Under the pieces are notes generated by a model that saw only the letters and a program-made list of their open reading frames with translations, did not search any database and was not told the DNA's origin. A stretch of 9,188 nt of DNA from Acidimicrobium sp. UBA3029 (GTDB taxonomy: Bacteria; Actinomycetota; Acidimicrobiia; Acidimicrobiales; Ilumatobacteraceae), in assembly GCA_002367695.1 (NCBI GenBank), contig DFDK01000026.1, forward strand, positions 21,058-30,245. Reading direction: 5' to 3'. The position numbers were made by a program, and so were the translations under genes. Position 1 is the first letter of the stretch, and each line of letters starts with the position of its first letter. Shown here piece by piece: positions 1 to 6,783 of this stretch.

Positions 1-486
1 GTGCGGATCGACAAGGGGCATGCTGGATCAATTGATTTGTCCGGTCTTAACGTTGGCATGTTGCTCGACATTCCAGGAAAGATGGAGCGCGGCAATTGGA
101 CTCTCGCATTGTGGATCGACGACCGAGCAACTGACGAGCAATTTGCCAAACTTGAAGAAATTTTTCGAGGTTCGGCGCGCGGCACAACCGGTCTTTTCAA
201 ATTGCTTGTTGGCGAATACCTGGGTGCGGAACGGGCGCCGATCTCGTTCACGACAGAGAACGGCAAACGCACATTGTCGGTGGGCAAATTCATTCAGGGT
301 TCGGTGGAGCCAATTGGTGGGCAGCGGGAAGCCGAAGAAGTAAGTGTTGTCAACACTCAATACTGGATGGGTCCAGAGGTAATCGTGGCAAAAGCTCTGC
401 AGGGCAGAGTTCGCGCATTTGGCAGAGTTTGGAACTTCGAAGGCCGTAGCGCCGAAATCTGCAATATTAAATGGGTTGGGCCATGA
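1..486 (+). CDS. DUF1326 domain protein, 5' end outside window
   Basis: The reading frame is open from the first base and ends at TGA 484-486. The visible 161 residues match the middle and C-terminal part of DUF1326 as I remember it: a GxxGSIDLSGLNV segment near residues 8-19, PGKMERGNW at 25-33, an IDDRATDEQ helix start at 39-47, LVGEYLG..RAPISF around 69-83, and a C-terminal RAFGRVWNFEGRSAE segment. Family members usually have about 200 residues and begin with a Cys-rich CxCPC-like stretch. That part is missing here, so the GTG at base 1 is probably an internal Val codon and the gene starts upstream. The biochemical function of DUF1326 is not known to me. Its stop codon overlaps the start of the DmdA-like gene (ATGA), which indicates translational coupling. 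Family assignment is fairly firm; the role is unknown. Confidence 0.8.
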   Translation: MRIDKGHAGSIDLSGLNVGMLLDIPGKMERGNWTLALWIDDRATDEQFAKLEEIFRGSARGTTGLFKLLVGEYLGAERAPISFTTENGKRTLSVGKFIQGSVEPIGGQREAEEVSVVNTQYWMGPEVIVAKALQGRVRAFGRVWNFEGRSAEICNIKWVGP

Positions 487-1607
487 GTATCCCTGCTCTT
501 GCAATCACGCGTCGCACGCGATCAACACCATTTTCGAGTCGCATCGAAAAATTTGGTGTCGAGGCATACACGATCTATAACCACATGTTGTTGCCAACAC
601 GCTTTCGTGGTGTAGAAGAAGATTATTTCCATTTGCGTGAAAGCGTGCAGATTTGGGATGTTTCGTGTCAGCGACAGGTCGAAATTGTTGGACCAGACGC
701 TGCACGGCTTGCACAGATGTTGACTGTTCGCGACTTACGCAAACTCGGCATTGGAAGGTGTGCGCTCGCACCTGTATGTGATGAGGATGGTTTCTTGCTC
801 AATGATCCTGTTGCGATTCGTGTCGCAGAAGATCGATTTTGGTTTTCCATTTCCGATCTCGACATCTTGTTGTGGGCCCAGGGCATAGCTCTTGGAATGA
901 AGCTCGATGTCAAAATCTTCGAGCCAAATATTTGGCCACTTGCAGTGCAGGGTCCACGTGCCGAAGATGTGATTGTTGAAGTCTTTGGAGAAGCTGCGCG
1001 AGCAACAAAGTTCTTTCGTTTCGACACGCTTACGTTTGGCAATCATCCATTGCTCGTTGCGCGTAGCGGATGGAGCGCTCAGGGTGGTTTCGAAATTTAT
1101 GTTGACGATGCCGAGATCGGAGTGCAGTTATATGACGCTCTCGATGCGGCTGGCCAAAAATATGGCATTCGCCCAGGTTGTCCAAACTTGATTGAACGTA
1201 TCGAAGCGGGTCTGATGACATATGGAACCGATATCACTCGTAACGACACGCCTCTCGAAGGGGGTATGGCGCAATATGTTGGCTTGGACGCTGACATAGA
1301 TGCAATTGGTCTTAATGCGATTCGTGCACGTGCCAAGAAGGGAATTGATCGCGCAATTGTCGGTATCACTATTGACGGCGACAAGGTGCCAGCAAATCGT
1401 GAGCCGTGGCCGGTCATTGCGCACGGTAAGCAGATCGGGTCTGTCACGTCTGCAGTGTGGTCTCCTCGTTTGGAGACCAACGTCTCGCTGGGCCAAGTTG
1501 CTATCGACTTCACAACAGTCGGTACGCAGATGAGCGTTGAAACGCCAGATGGCGTGCGCTCAGCACAGGTCTCGCCAGTTCCTTTCCCTGGGGCGTCAAC
1601 TCACTAG
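483..1607 (+). CDS. DmdA-like / GcvT-family tetrahydrofolate methyltransferase
   Basis: This 374-residue protein belongs to the aminomethyltransferase (GcvT) fold and most resembles DMSP demethylase DmdA, which moves a methyl group from dimethylsulfoniopropionate to tetrahydrofolate in the cytoplasm. DmdA-like signatures are RSTPFSSR at 13-20, YTIYNHMLLPT near 33-43, QVEIVGPDA, LNDPVAIRV, a SGWSAQGGFEIYV segment and GCPNLIERIE. Trp197, Glu204 and Tyr206 fall exactly where I remember the DMSP-pocket residues of the Pelagibacter enzyme. However, an aromatic pair near residues 94-95 of that enzyme is Ala94-Leu95 here, so the substrate may differ. I chose ATG 483 over ATG 471 because it gives the ATGA overlap with the preceding stop and matches the family N-terminus. 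No close Shine-Dalgarno is seen, which suits coupled translation. Alternatives are a generic GcvT-like or sarcosine/dimethylglycine-type demethylase. Fold near certain; DMSP activity unproven. Confidence 0.82.
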   Translation: MSIPALAITRRTRSTPFSSRIEKFGVEAYTIYNHMLLPTRFRGVEEDYFHLRESVQIWDVSCQRQVEIVGPDAARLAQMLTVRDLRKLGIGRCALAPVCDEDGFLLNDPVAIRVAEDRFWFSISDLDILLWAQGIALGMKLDVKIFEPNIWPLAVQGPRAEDVIVEVFGEAARATKFFRFDTLTFGNHPLLVARSGWSAQGGFEIYVDDAEIGVQLYDALDAAGQKYGIRPGCPNLIERIEAGLMTYGTDITRNDTPLEGGMAQYVGLDADIDAIGLNAIRARAKKGIDRAIVGITIDGDKVPANREPWPVIAHGKQIGSVTSAVWSPRLETNVSLGQVAIDFTTVGTQMSVETPDGVRSAQVSPVPFPGASTH

Positions 1608-1622
1608 GCAAAGATTGTGTGT

Positions 1623-2453
1623 ATGACAGATACGACGACGATCGAGGTTGATGGAATCGAGTTTGAGGTTCGCCGGAGGGGCATGGGGCGACCTTTATTG
1701 GTTATCCATGGTTGGTCGGCAGACCATCGCTACATGATGGCCGACCTTGAACCGAACTTTGATGAGTCATCAATATGGCAACGAATTTATTTTGACTTAC
1801 CGGGTCACGGCACTACGACTGCACCTCTTTGGCTCAACAATCAAACGCAGATGTTTGAGATCGTTACGAAGTTTATTGAACAGGTGATTGGTGATCAAAA
1901 GTTTGGCGTCATTGGAAACTCCTATGGGGGTTATTTGTCGCTTGGTCTCGTTCGAAAAATGCCTCATCGACTCTTGGGGGCTGCACTATTGGTGCCCGAC
2001 CTTCCGGATGATTTTAATAATCGCCAAACCACGGATGCTCTGACCATTGTTGAGGACATGTCATTATTTGGCAATTTGCAATCAGATGAACAGTGGATCC
2101 CAGGAGGATTGGTGGAACACAGTCAGTACGCCCTCGATGAGATACGAGCACATGACATGCCTGGCTATCGAGCGTCAGATGATGATTTGCTCGAGCGTCT
2201 CAACAAGAACTATTTGCTTCCGGTCGAAGTTCGTCATGCGAGTGAACCCTTCGTGCAACCGAGCCTGATTGCTTTGGGACATCAAGATGCGACGGTGGGT
2301 TACGAGCGGCAGTTGCAGTTGCTGCCCGAATTTCCGCGTGCCACTGTCGCAGTTGTTGACATGGCAGGGCATTATTTAGGCCGAGTTGAAAGACCCAAAG
2401 TCTTTAATTCCCTTGTACGCGACTGGATTGAGAGGGTCGAAACTTCTCTGTAA
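1623..2453 (+). CDS. alpha/beta hydrolase
   Basis: This 276-residue protein has a standard alpha/beta-hydrolase layout. An HGW oxyanion-hole motif lies at 29-31, a FDLPGHG loop follows strand 4 near residues 57-63, and the nucleophile elbow GNSYGG puts the catalytic Ser at 100. A GHQDATV segment places the acid at about Asp222, and AGHYLGRVERP near the C-terminus places the catalytic His at 250. A lid region rich in acidic residues spans roughly 130-200. No signal peptide or membrane segment is visible, so it should be cytoplasmic. Substrate cannot be told from sequence: esterase, lactonase and C-C hydrolase are all possible. ATG 1623 is preferred to the in-frame GTG 1617 because a weak AAAG lies 9 bases before it. 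It starts 15 bases after the DmdA-like gene and probably shares its transcript. Confidence 0.82.
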   Translation: MTDTTTIEVDGIEFEVRRRGMGRPLLVIHGWSADHRYMMADLEPNFDESSIWQRIYFDLPGHGTTTAPLWLNNQTQMFEIVTKFIEQVIGDQKFGVIGNSYGGYLSLGLVRKMPHRLLGAALLVPDLPDDFNNRQTTDALTIVEDMSLFGNLQSDEQWIPGGLVEHSQYALDEIRAHDMPGYRASDDDLLERLNKNYLLPVEVRHASEPFVQPSLIALGHQDATVGYERQLQLLPEFPRATVAVVDMAGHYLGRVERPKVFNSLVRDWIERVETSL

Positions 2454-2509
2454 CACCCATTTGGCAAACTTCACTTTGTAGGTAGTCGGCGTACACATGC
2501 AGGTGAAAC

Positions 2510-2515
2510 GAGGAG
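2510..2515 (+). promoter_or_regulatory. strong ribosome binding site for the Cys-rich small protein
   Basis: GAGGAG ends six bases before ATG 2522. It is the only near-perfect Shine-Dalgarno in the window and it fixes the start of the short gene. It supports that gene being real despite its size. Confidence 0.75.
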
Positions 2516-2521
2516 CACAAT

Positions 2522-2737
2522 ATGAGTGAAACCAACCAATCCCATCAGCCACTGGTTATCAGTTGCGACACCTGCGTTATGCAAAAGACGTCAGCATGTG
2601 ACGACTGTTTAATGTCATTTTTGTGTGGCGACCCGCATGAAACAGCGGTGGTGTTTGATCTTGCCGAGCAGCGGGCAGTTCGGCTGCTCGCAAATGCCGG
2701 AATGGTGCCTACGCTTCGGCATCGTGCGGTTATCTAA
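2522..2737 (+). CDS. small cysteine-rich protein, possible metal-binding
   Basis: The gene encodes 71 residues with five cysteines packed in the first half: Cys15-x2-Cys18, Cys26-x2-Cys29 and Cys35. The paired CxxC motifs look like a zinc- or iron-binding knuckle. The second half (about 40-71) is predicted helical with an EQRAVRLLANAGMVP segment and ends in a basic PTLRHRAVI tail. I recall similar unnamed proteins in other actinobacteria with a CDTCVMQ...CDDC pattern, but cannot search to confirm it. A strong GAGGAG ribosome site and a 68-base upstream gap suggest that it opens a new transcription unit. Its last codons overlap the likely start region of the QueG gene, so the two are probably co-translated. 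Function unknown. A metallochaperone or an accessory protein for the neighbouring Fe-S enzyme is speculation. Confidence 0.75.
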   Translation: MSETNQSHQPLVISCDTCVMQKTSACDDCLMSFLCGDPHETAVVFDLAEQRAVRLLANAGMVPTLRHRAVI

Positions 2738-3875
2738 AAAATCACCCAAGTTTGACGTTGCCGACCGCGCTGCCTGCGTGGCCTACACCGATCACATACT
2801 GTCCCTCGGAACCGCTGGCGGGTTGGACCGCGTTGGTGTTGCCCCTGCACAAGTGATGCAACGGGCACACCAAGCACTTGTCGAGCGCAAGGCGGCGGGT
2901 TTGCACGACACGATGCAGTTCACGTATCGCAATCCTGCAAGGTCAACCGATCCTCAGTCGGCGGTCGCTAACGCCAAGGCAATGATCGTCGGTGCGTACT
3001 CATATGCATCACCAGTGCCAGATCCACAACTACAGCCGAGCGCACGCGTTGCGCGATACGCGTGGACCGAATATTACGAGTCACTCAAAGTCGGATTGTT
3101 CGCGATGCGAGATGAGCTACGCAGTGATGGTTTTAAGGCAGTTGTGTTTGCCGACGACAACTCGATGGTCGATCGTGAGGCTGCGTACTTGGCGGGTCTT
3201 GGTTGGTTTGGCAAAAATGCAAATGTGCTTATTGAAGGTGCTGGCAGTTTCTTTGTGTTGGGAAGTGTGATTACGACTGCACCATTAGTTATTAATGACA
3301 AACCTGTTGCCGACGGATGCGGTGCGTGCCGACGATGTATTGATGCTTGTCCTACTCAGGCAATCATTGAGCCAGGCATCGTTGATGCTGCGAAATGTCT
3401 TGCGTGGCTAATTCAAAAACCAGGCATATTCGATCGCAGGTACCGAGAGGCGCTGGGCGACCGCATGTATGGATGTGATGATTGCCAAGAAGTGTGTCCA
3501 CCGACAATTCGATTGAGCTTGTCTAAACCACTTCGTGAAGATGCACGACCATGGATCAACGTGCTTGAGTTGCTTGACATGGACGACGAAACATTGCTTG
3601 CACGTGTTGACCAGTGGTACATCGCCGAGCGCAACCCAGATTGGGTGCGACGCAACGCATTGCTTGTGCTGGGCAACATCGGTGAACGCACTGATCCAAA
3701 TGTGGTGGGCACAATTGCTCGATATCTAGAGCACTCAGACCCAATGTTGCGAGCACACGCGGTGTGGTCGGCTGCACGACTCGACTTGTTCGATCTGATT
3801 CCCATGCATGACACAGCACCATTGGTGGTTGATGAATTACGAAACCTACCGTTGGCACGACAACAAGCGATCTAG
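2724..3875 (+). CDS. queG: epoxyqueuosine reductase QueG-like, cobalamin and 2x[4Fe-4S]
   Basis: QueG reduces epoxyqueuosine to queuosine in the tRNA wobble position, using a corrinoid and two [4Fe-4S] clusters in the cytoplasm. Numbered from GTG 2724 the protein has 383 residues. It shows the ARYAWTEYYESLK region typical of the N-domain, a DDNSMVDREAA segment in which Asp144 aligns with the family's proton-donor Asp, and AGLGWFGKNANVL. The ferredoxin cysteines are Cys199, 202, 205, 209, then Cys225, then 251, 254, 258, making eight ligands in total. The C-terminal part (about 300-365) has HEAT-like helical repeats (RRNALLVLGNIGE...). The frame is open further upstream to ATG 2625, but that start would overlap most of the small gene. 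ATG 2694 and GTG 2724 are better candidates, and neither has a clear ribosome site. No other queuosine genes are in view, so the tRNA substrate is inferred from the family only. Confidence 0.85.
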   Translation: MRLSKKSPKFDVADRAACVAYTDHILSLGTAGGLDRVGVAPAQVMQRAHQALVERKAAGLHDTMQFTYRNPARSTDPQSAVANAKAMIVGAYSYASPVPDPQLQPSARVARYAWTEYYESLKVGLFAMRDELRSDGFKAVVFADDNSMVDREAAYLAGLGWFGKNANVLIEGAGSFFVLGSVITTAPLVINDKPVADGCGACRRCIDACPTQAIIEPGIVDAAKCLAWLIQKPGIFDRRYREALGDRMYGCDDCQEVCPPTIRLSLSKPLREDARPWINVLELLDMDDETLLARVDQWYIAERNPDWVRRNALLVLGNIGERTDPNVVGTIARYLEHSDPMLRAHAVWSAARLDLFDLIPMHDTAPLVVDELRNLPLARQQAI

Positions 3876-3893
3876 ATTGATTGTTGCATCACC

Positions 3894-5018
3894 ATGAAAC
3901 ATTTACTTGTCACCAACGATTTCCCCCCAAAAGTCGGCGGAATCCAAAACTTGTTGTGGGAGTGGTGGAGGCGTTTACCACCCGATTCGTTTGCGGTGTT
4001 GACATCGCCACATGCCGGTGCCGAAAGTTTTGATACCGCTCAGGCATTTGAGATCAGGAGGGTGCGTGAGCCATGGTTGTTGCCGCATCCGCTGATGGTC
4101 AGGCGTATAAATAAGATGGCACGTGATATCGGCGCAGACTTTGTTGTGCTAGACCCCGCAGTGCCTCTTGGCATTGTTGGGCCAAGACTTGAGTTGCCGT
4201 ACATGGTCGTGTTGCATGGGGCAGAGGTAACAGTGCCCGGAAGGTTGCCATTGTCGCGACTTGTGTTGTCACGTGTATTAAAAAATGCAAGTCACATTAT
4301 TGCTGCGGGTGAGTATCCAGCTTCAGAAGCGCGTCACGCTGGTGGAAACTCTCTGCCGATCACTGTGATTCCACCTGGTGTAGACACGCAGAGATTTAGG
4401 CCGTTGAGTAGTGACGAGCGAATAACTTCACGTCGCGAGTTCGGCGTGAGTGACGATGCCGAGTTGATCGTGGGTGTCAGTCGACTAGTGCCGCGCAAAG
4501 GTTTCGACACGCTTATCGAAGTCGCAGCGGCGCTTCATGCCAGTCGACCTCGCTTACAAGTACTCATCGGTGGTGGTGGACGCGATGCGGTTCGATTGCA
4601 AAAACTTATTGACAAACTCGGCGCGCCTGTTCGCATGCTTGGCCGCGTTACTGACGAGCAGTTGCCACGGTTGTATGGATGTGCTGACGTTTCGGCGATG
4701 TTATGTAGGTCGAGGTGGGGTGGACTCGAACAAGAGGGTTTTGGAATTGTGTTTTCAGAAGCCGCATCGTGTGGGGTGCCGCAAATCGCAGGCAAGAGCG
4801 GTGGCGCAGCAGACGCAGTGCTAGATGGTCTCACCGGCAAAGTTGTACAAAACCCAAGCGACGTCGCTCAAGTGGCGAACACGGTTGCCCATTTGCTGGA
4901 TGATGCGTTTTTGCGAAGTTTGATGAGTGTTGCTTCACGAGAGCGTGCACTGAACACCTTTGACTACAACGTGTTGACAAAATCTTTGGCCCAAGTGCTT
5001 ACAGTGGATGCACGATGA
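3894..5018 (+). CDS. pimB: GT4 glycosyltransferase, PimB-like mannosyltransferase
   Basis: This 374-residue GT-B fold enzyme resembles actinobacterial PimB, which adds the second mannose from GDP-mannose to phosphatidylinositol monomannoside at the inner face of the membrane. The N-terminus TNDFPPKVGGIQ (7-18) carries the GG loop typical of PimB. The donor domain shows IPPGVDTQRFRP, then SRLVPRKG with Arg197 and Lys202 as likely phosphate contacts. The E-x7-E motif is Glu281 and Glu289, inside EQEGFGIVFSEA. No membrane helix is visible, as expected for a peripheral enzyme. It starts 18 bases after the QueG stop with no good Shine-Dalgarno. Its TGA overlaps the ATG of the following membrane protein gene. 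The acceptor cannot be proven from sequence: other GT4 lipid or polysaccharide mannosyltransferases are possible. Confidence 0.8.
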   Translation: MKHLLVTNDFPPKVGGIQNLLWEWWRRLPPDSFAVLTSPHAGAESFDTAQAFEIRRVREPWLLPHPLMVRRINKMARDIGADFVVLDPAVPLGIVGPRLELPYMVVLHGAEVTVPGRLPLSRLVLSRVLKNASHIIAAGEYPASEARHAGGNSLPITVIPPGVDTQRFRPLSSDERITSRREFGVSDDAELIVGVSRLVPRKGFDTLIEVAAALHASRPRLQVLIGGGGRDAVRLQKLIDKLGAPVRMLGRVTDEQLPRLYGCADVSAMLCRSRWGGLEQEGFGIVFSEAASCGVPQIAGKSGGAADAVLDGLTGKVVQNPSDVAQVANTVAHLLDDAFLRSLMSVASRERALNTFDYNVLTKSLAQVLTVDAR

Positions 5019-5464
5019 AGAATCTGCCACGAATCAATCTATTTTTAACCTCGCTATTTTTGGTTGTAACTGCAGTTGTCACAGTTGTGTTTACACCAGC
5101 CACTCGAGCAGTTGGCGTCGCTGTCGACCTCGTGTTGTTCGGCATCGGGGTGGCCGCATTCATCTGGGGTTATTTTTCTGCTGTACAACGAAGCCGAGTT
5201 GACGAAATCTCGGTGGCGTCGTTGTATTTTTTGAGTGGTCAAGTTGCAGACAGACAAGTTCAAAGGACCATGAATGGTTGTTTGATTGCTCAGTTAGTGA
5301 TTGGCCTCGCTGGCGCGATTGCTCGGTCCTCCACAGATGGTCAGGCGGGGAGCACGCTTGCGTTTGGGGTGCTGGTGCCATTGCTCGGACTGGGTCTAAA
5401 CGGCTTGTGGGCTAGTCAATTTGCAACCTTTACCCCTCGCGAGCAGCCTGATCGGCAAGGATAG
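5015..5464 (+). CDS. four-helix integral membrane protein, unknown function
   Basis: This 149-residue protein has four hydrophobic segments at about 9-27, 33-54, 88-103 and 113-133. The 34-residue hydrophilic stretch between helices 2 and 3 carries many charged residues (QRSRVDEIS, VADRQVQR). By the positive-inside rule the N-terminus (KNLPR) and this loop are probably both cytoplasmic, which fits four helices with both ends inside. I do not recognise a named family. It overlaps the PimB-like gene by ATGA and is followed 5 bases later by an SRPBCC gene, so translation is likely coupled to an envelope-lipid enzyme. A structural or anchoring role for the glycosyltransferase is only a guess. Confidence 0.78.
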   Translation: MKNLPRINLFLTSLFLVVTAVVTVVFTPATRAVGVAVDLVLFGIGVAAFIWGYFSAVQRSRVDEISVASLYFLSGQVADRQVQRTMNGCLIAQLVIGLAGAIARSSTDGQAGSTLAFGVLVPLLGLGLNGLWASQFATFTPREQPDRQG

Positions 5465-5469
5465 AGGTC

Positions 5470-5901
5470 ATGGTTGATTCTGGTTCCGAATCTGTAGTCG
5501 TAATGGCGGGTCTCGACGCTTGTTTTTCCGTTGCGACTGACTTCGAGAACTATCCCGAGTGGGCCCATGACGTGAAGCAAACAACAGTGCTCACGCGTGA
5601 TGCAAGTGGTCGTCCAACAGTCGTTGAGTTTCGTGCATCGGCGCTTGGCCGCAGTACGCACTACACACTTGAGTATGACTATGCACAGGCGCCAAACAAA
5701 TTGTCGTGGCACATGTCAGATGGCGACATCATGCGATCGATCATCGGTTCTTATGCTTTTGAACCAGCAGGATCAGATACACGCATTACTTATGATCTAT
5801 CTGTCGAGCTTGTGATTCCGCTTCCAGGCTTTGTTAAGCGCCGCGCCGAAATGCGTATTTTGGCCACATTGAAAGAATTGAAGACGCGCATCGAGTCGTG
5901 A
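5470..5901 (+). CDS. SRPBCC (polyketide cyclase/START-like) protein, TB16.3-like
   Basis: This 143-residue protein has the single-domain SRPBCC helix-grip fold, which forms a hydrophobic cavity for lipids or polyketides. Typical pieces are a first strand, then FSVATDFENYPEW at 19-31, followed by strands such as TVVEFRASALGR, HYTLEYDY and NKLSWHMSDGD. The C-terminal helix carries FVKRRAEMRILATLKELKTRIE. It resembles the mycobacterial protein TB16.3 (Rv2185c), which I recall lying close to pimB (Rv2188c), so the neighbourhood supports the call. The start ATG 5470 has AAGG at 5457-5460 as a usable ribosome site. Function is not established; binding or delivery of an envelope lipid near PimB is plausible. 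No catalytic residue is evident. Confidence 0.82.
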   Translation: MVDSGSESVVVMAGLDACFSVATDFENYPEWAHDVKQTTVLTRDASGRPTVVEFRASALGRSTHYTLEYDYAQAPNKLSWHMSDGDIMRSIIGSYAFEPAGSDTRITYDLSVELVIPLPGFVKRRAEMRILATLKELKTRIES

Positions 5902-5916
5902 AATGCGAATAGTGCA

Positions 5917-6774
5917 ATGAAAATTGGCATCGATGTTGGTGGTACTAAATGTTTGGGCGTTGCGGTCGACGACAACGGCGAAGTTGTTCAACAATTTCGT
6001 TTGCCTACGCCGCATGCGGATGCGCTGTGCGACACGCTGAATGAAATTTTTATACAACTGGGCGGAGCTTCGTCTCTAGGCATTGGTGTTCCTGGGTTGA
6101 TATCACCAGAAGGTGTTATTCGCGCATCACCGAACTTGGTTGGGGCCAATGAGTTGGCTCTGCGCCAGTTGGTCGAGGATCGCTTGGGTATAAAAGTCTT
6201 TGTAGAAAATGATGCGACGTGTGCGGCGCTAGGAGAGTGGAAACTAGGCGCGGCTCAAGGTGCAACAGATGCCTGGGTGATCACGCTCGGCACTGGCATT
6301 GGTGGTGGTTTTATTGCAGGCTCGGTATTGCAGCGTGGAGCTCACGGTTTTGCTGGCGAGGTTGGACACATGGTTGTTGACCCGAATGGGCCACTGTGTC
6401 CGTGTGGTCGCAACGGGTGTTGGGAGCGGTATGCATCGGGTAACGGTCTTTCGTATTTGGCAAACGGAGAAAAGGGTGAGGACGTTTTATCTCGTGCAAA
6501 GGCGGGTGCTGAAGATGCGCTGAGCATCGTTGACGCTTTTGCCAGATGGGTTGCGCTTGGCCTGGTCAATCTGACAAACATGACCGATCCCGACGTGATT
6601 GTCGTAGGTGGAGGAGTAATTGTTTCGGCAGATGTAGTGATGCCGCGAATTGGGCACTGGTTTGAGCAGTTGCTGTACTCTCCTCGGCACCGTGCACACC
6701 CGCGGCTCGTTGCGGCACAGTTGGGCGAGCAAGCAGGCGCGATCGGTGCTGCAATGCTCAATACAAGCGTCTAA
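5917..6774 (+). CDS. ROK-family sugar kinase, probable glucokinase
   Basis: ROK kinases phosphorylate hexoses such as glucose with ATP (or polyphosphate) in the cytoplasm. The 285-residue protein has the N-terminal phosphate loop IDVGGTK (5-11) and the ENDATCAALGEW motif with catalytic Asp99. A second phosphate motif, LGTGIGGG, follows. The ROK zinc site is His151 with Cys161, Cys163 and Cys168 in the CPCGRNGCWE signature, and a VIVVGGGV adenosine motif lies near 228-235. Actinobacterial glucokinases usually have around 310-320 residues. This one is shorter, mainly between the zinc signature and the GGG motif, so a helical part of the second lobe is trimmed. Sugar specificity is not certain: glucose is the best guess and N-acetylmannosamine or fructose are alternatives. 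It starts 15 bases after the SRPBCC gene with a weak ribosome site. Confidence 0.85.
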   Translation: MKIGIDVGGTKCLGVAVDDNGEVVQQFRLPTPHADALCDTLNEIFIQLGGASSLGIGVPGLISPEGVIRASPNLVGANELALRQLVEDRLGIKVFVENDATCAALGEWKLGAAQGATDAWVITLGTGIGGGFIAGSVLQRGAHGFAGEVGHMVVDPNGPLCPCGRNGCWERYASGNGLSYLANGEKGEDVLSRAKAGAEDALSIVDAFARWVALGLVNLTNMTDPDVIVVGGGVIVSADVVMPRIGHWFEQLLYSPRHRAHPRLVAAQLGEQAGAIGAAMLNTSV

Positions 6775-6783
6775 GTTGCAGTC

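Noticed and set aside
471..482. Upstream ATG at 471 as start of the DmdA-like gene
   Set aside because: It adds four residues (MGWA) that do not fit the family N-terminus. ATG 483 gives the usual ATGA stop/start overlap.
28..504. 158-codon open frame on the minus strand
   Set aside because: It is antisense to the DUF1326 gene, which has clear family motifs; the antisense product has no known pattern.
2460..2507. Promoter or operator in the 68-base gap before the Cys-rich gene
   Set aside because: A TTTGGCAAA palindrome and a TTCAC/GTGAA pair are visible, but arms of 4-5 bases are expected by chance, and no -35/-10 pair with good spacing stands out.
6342..6761. 139-codon open frame on the minus strand
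   Set aside because: It is a shadow of the ROK kinase gene, Pro/Ser/Thr/Cys-rich, without a ribosome site or family features.
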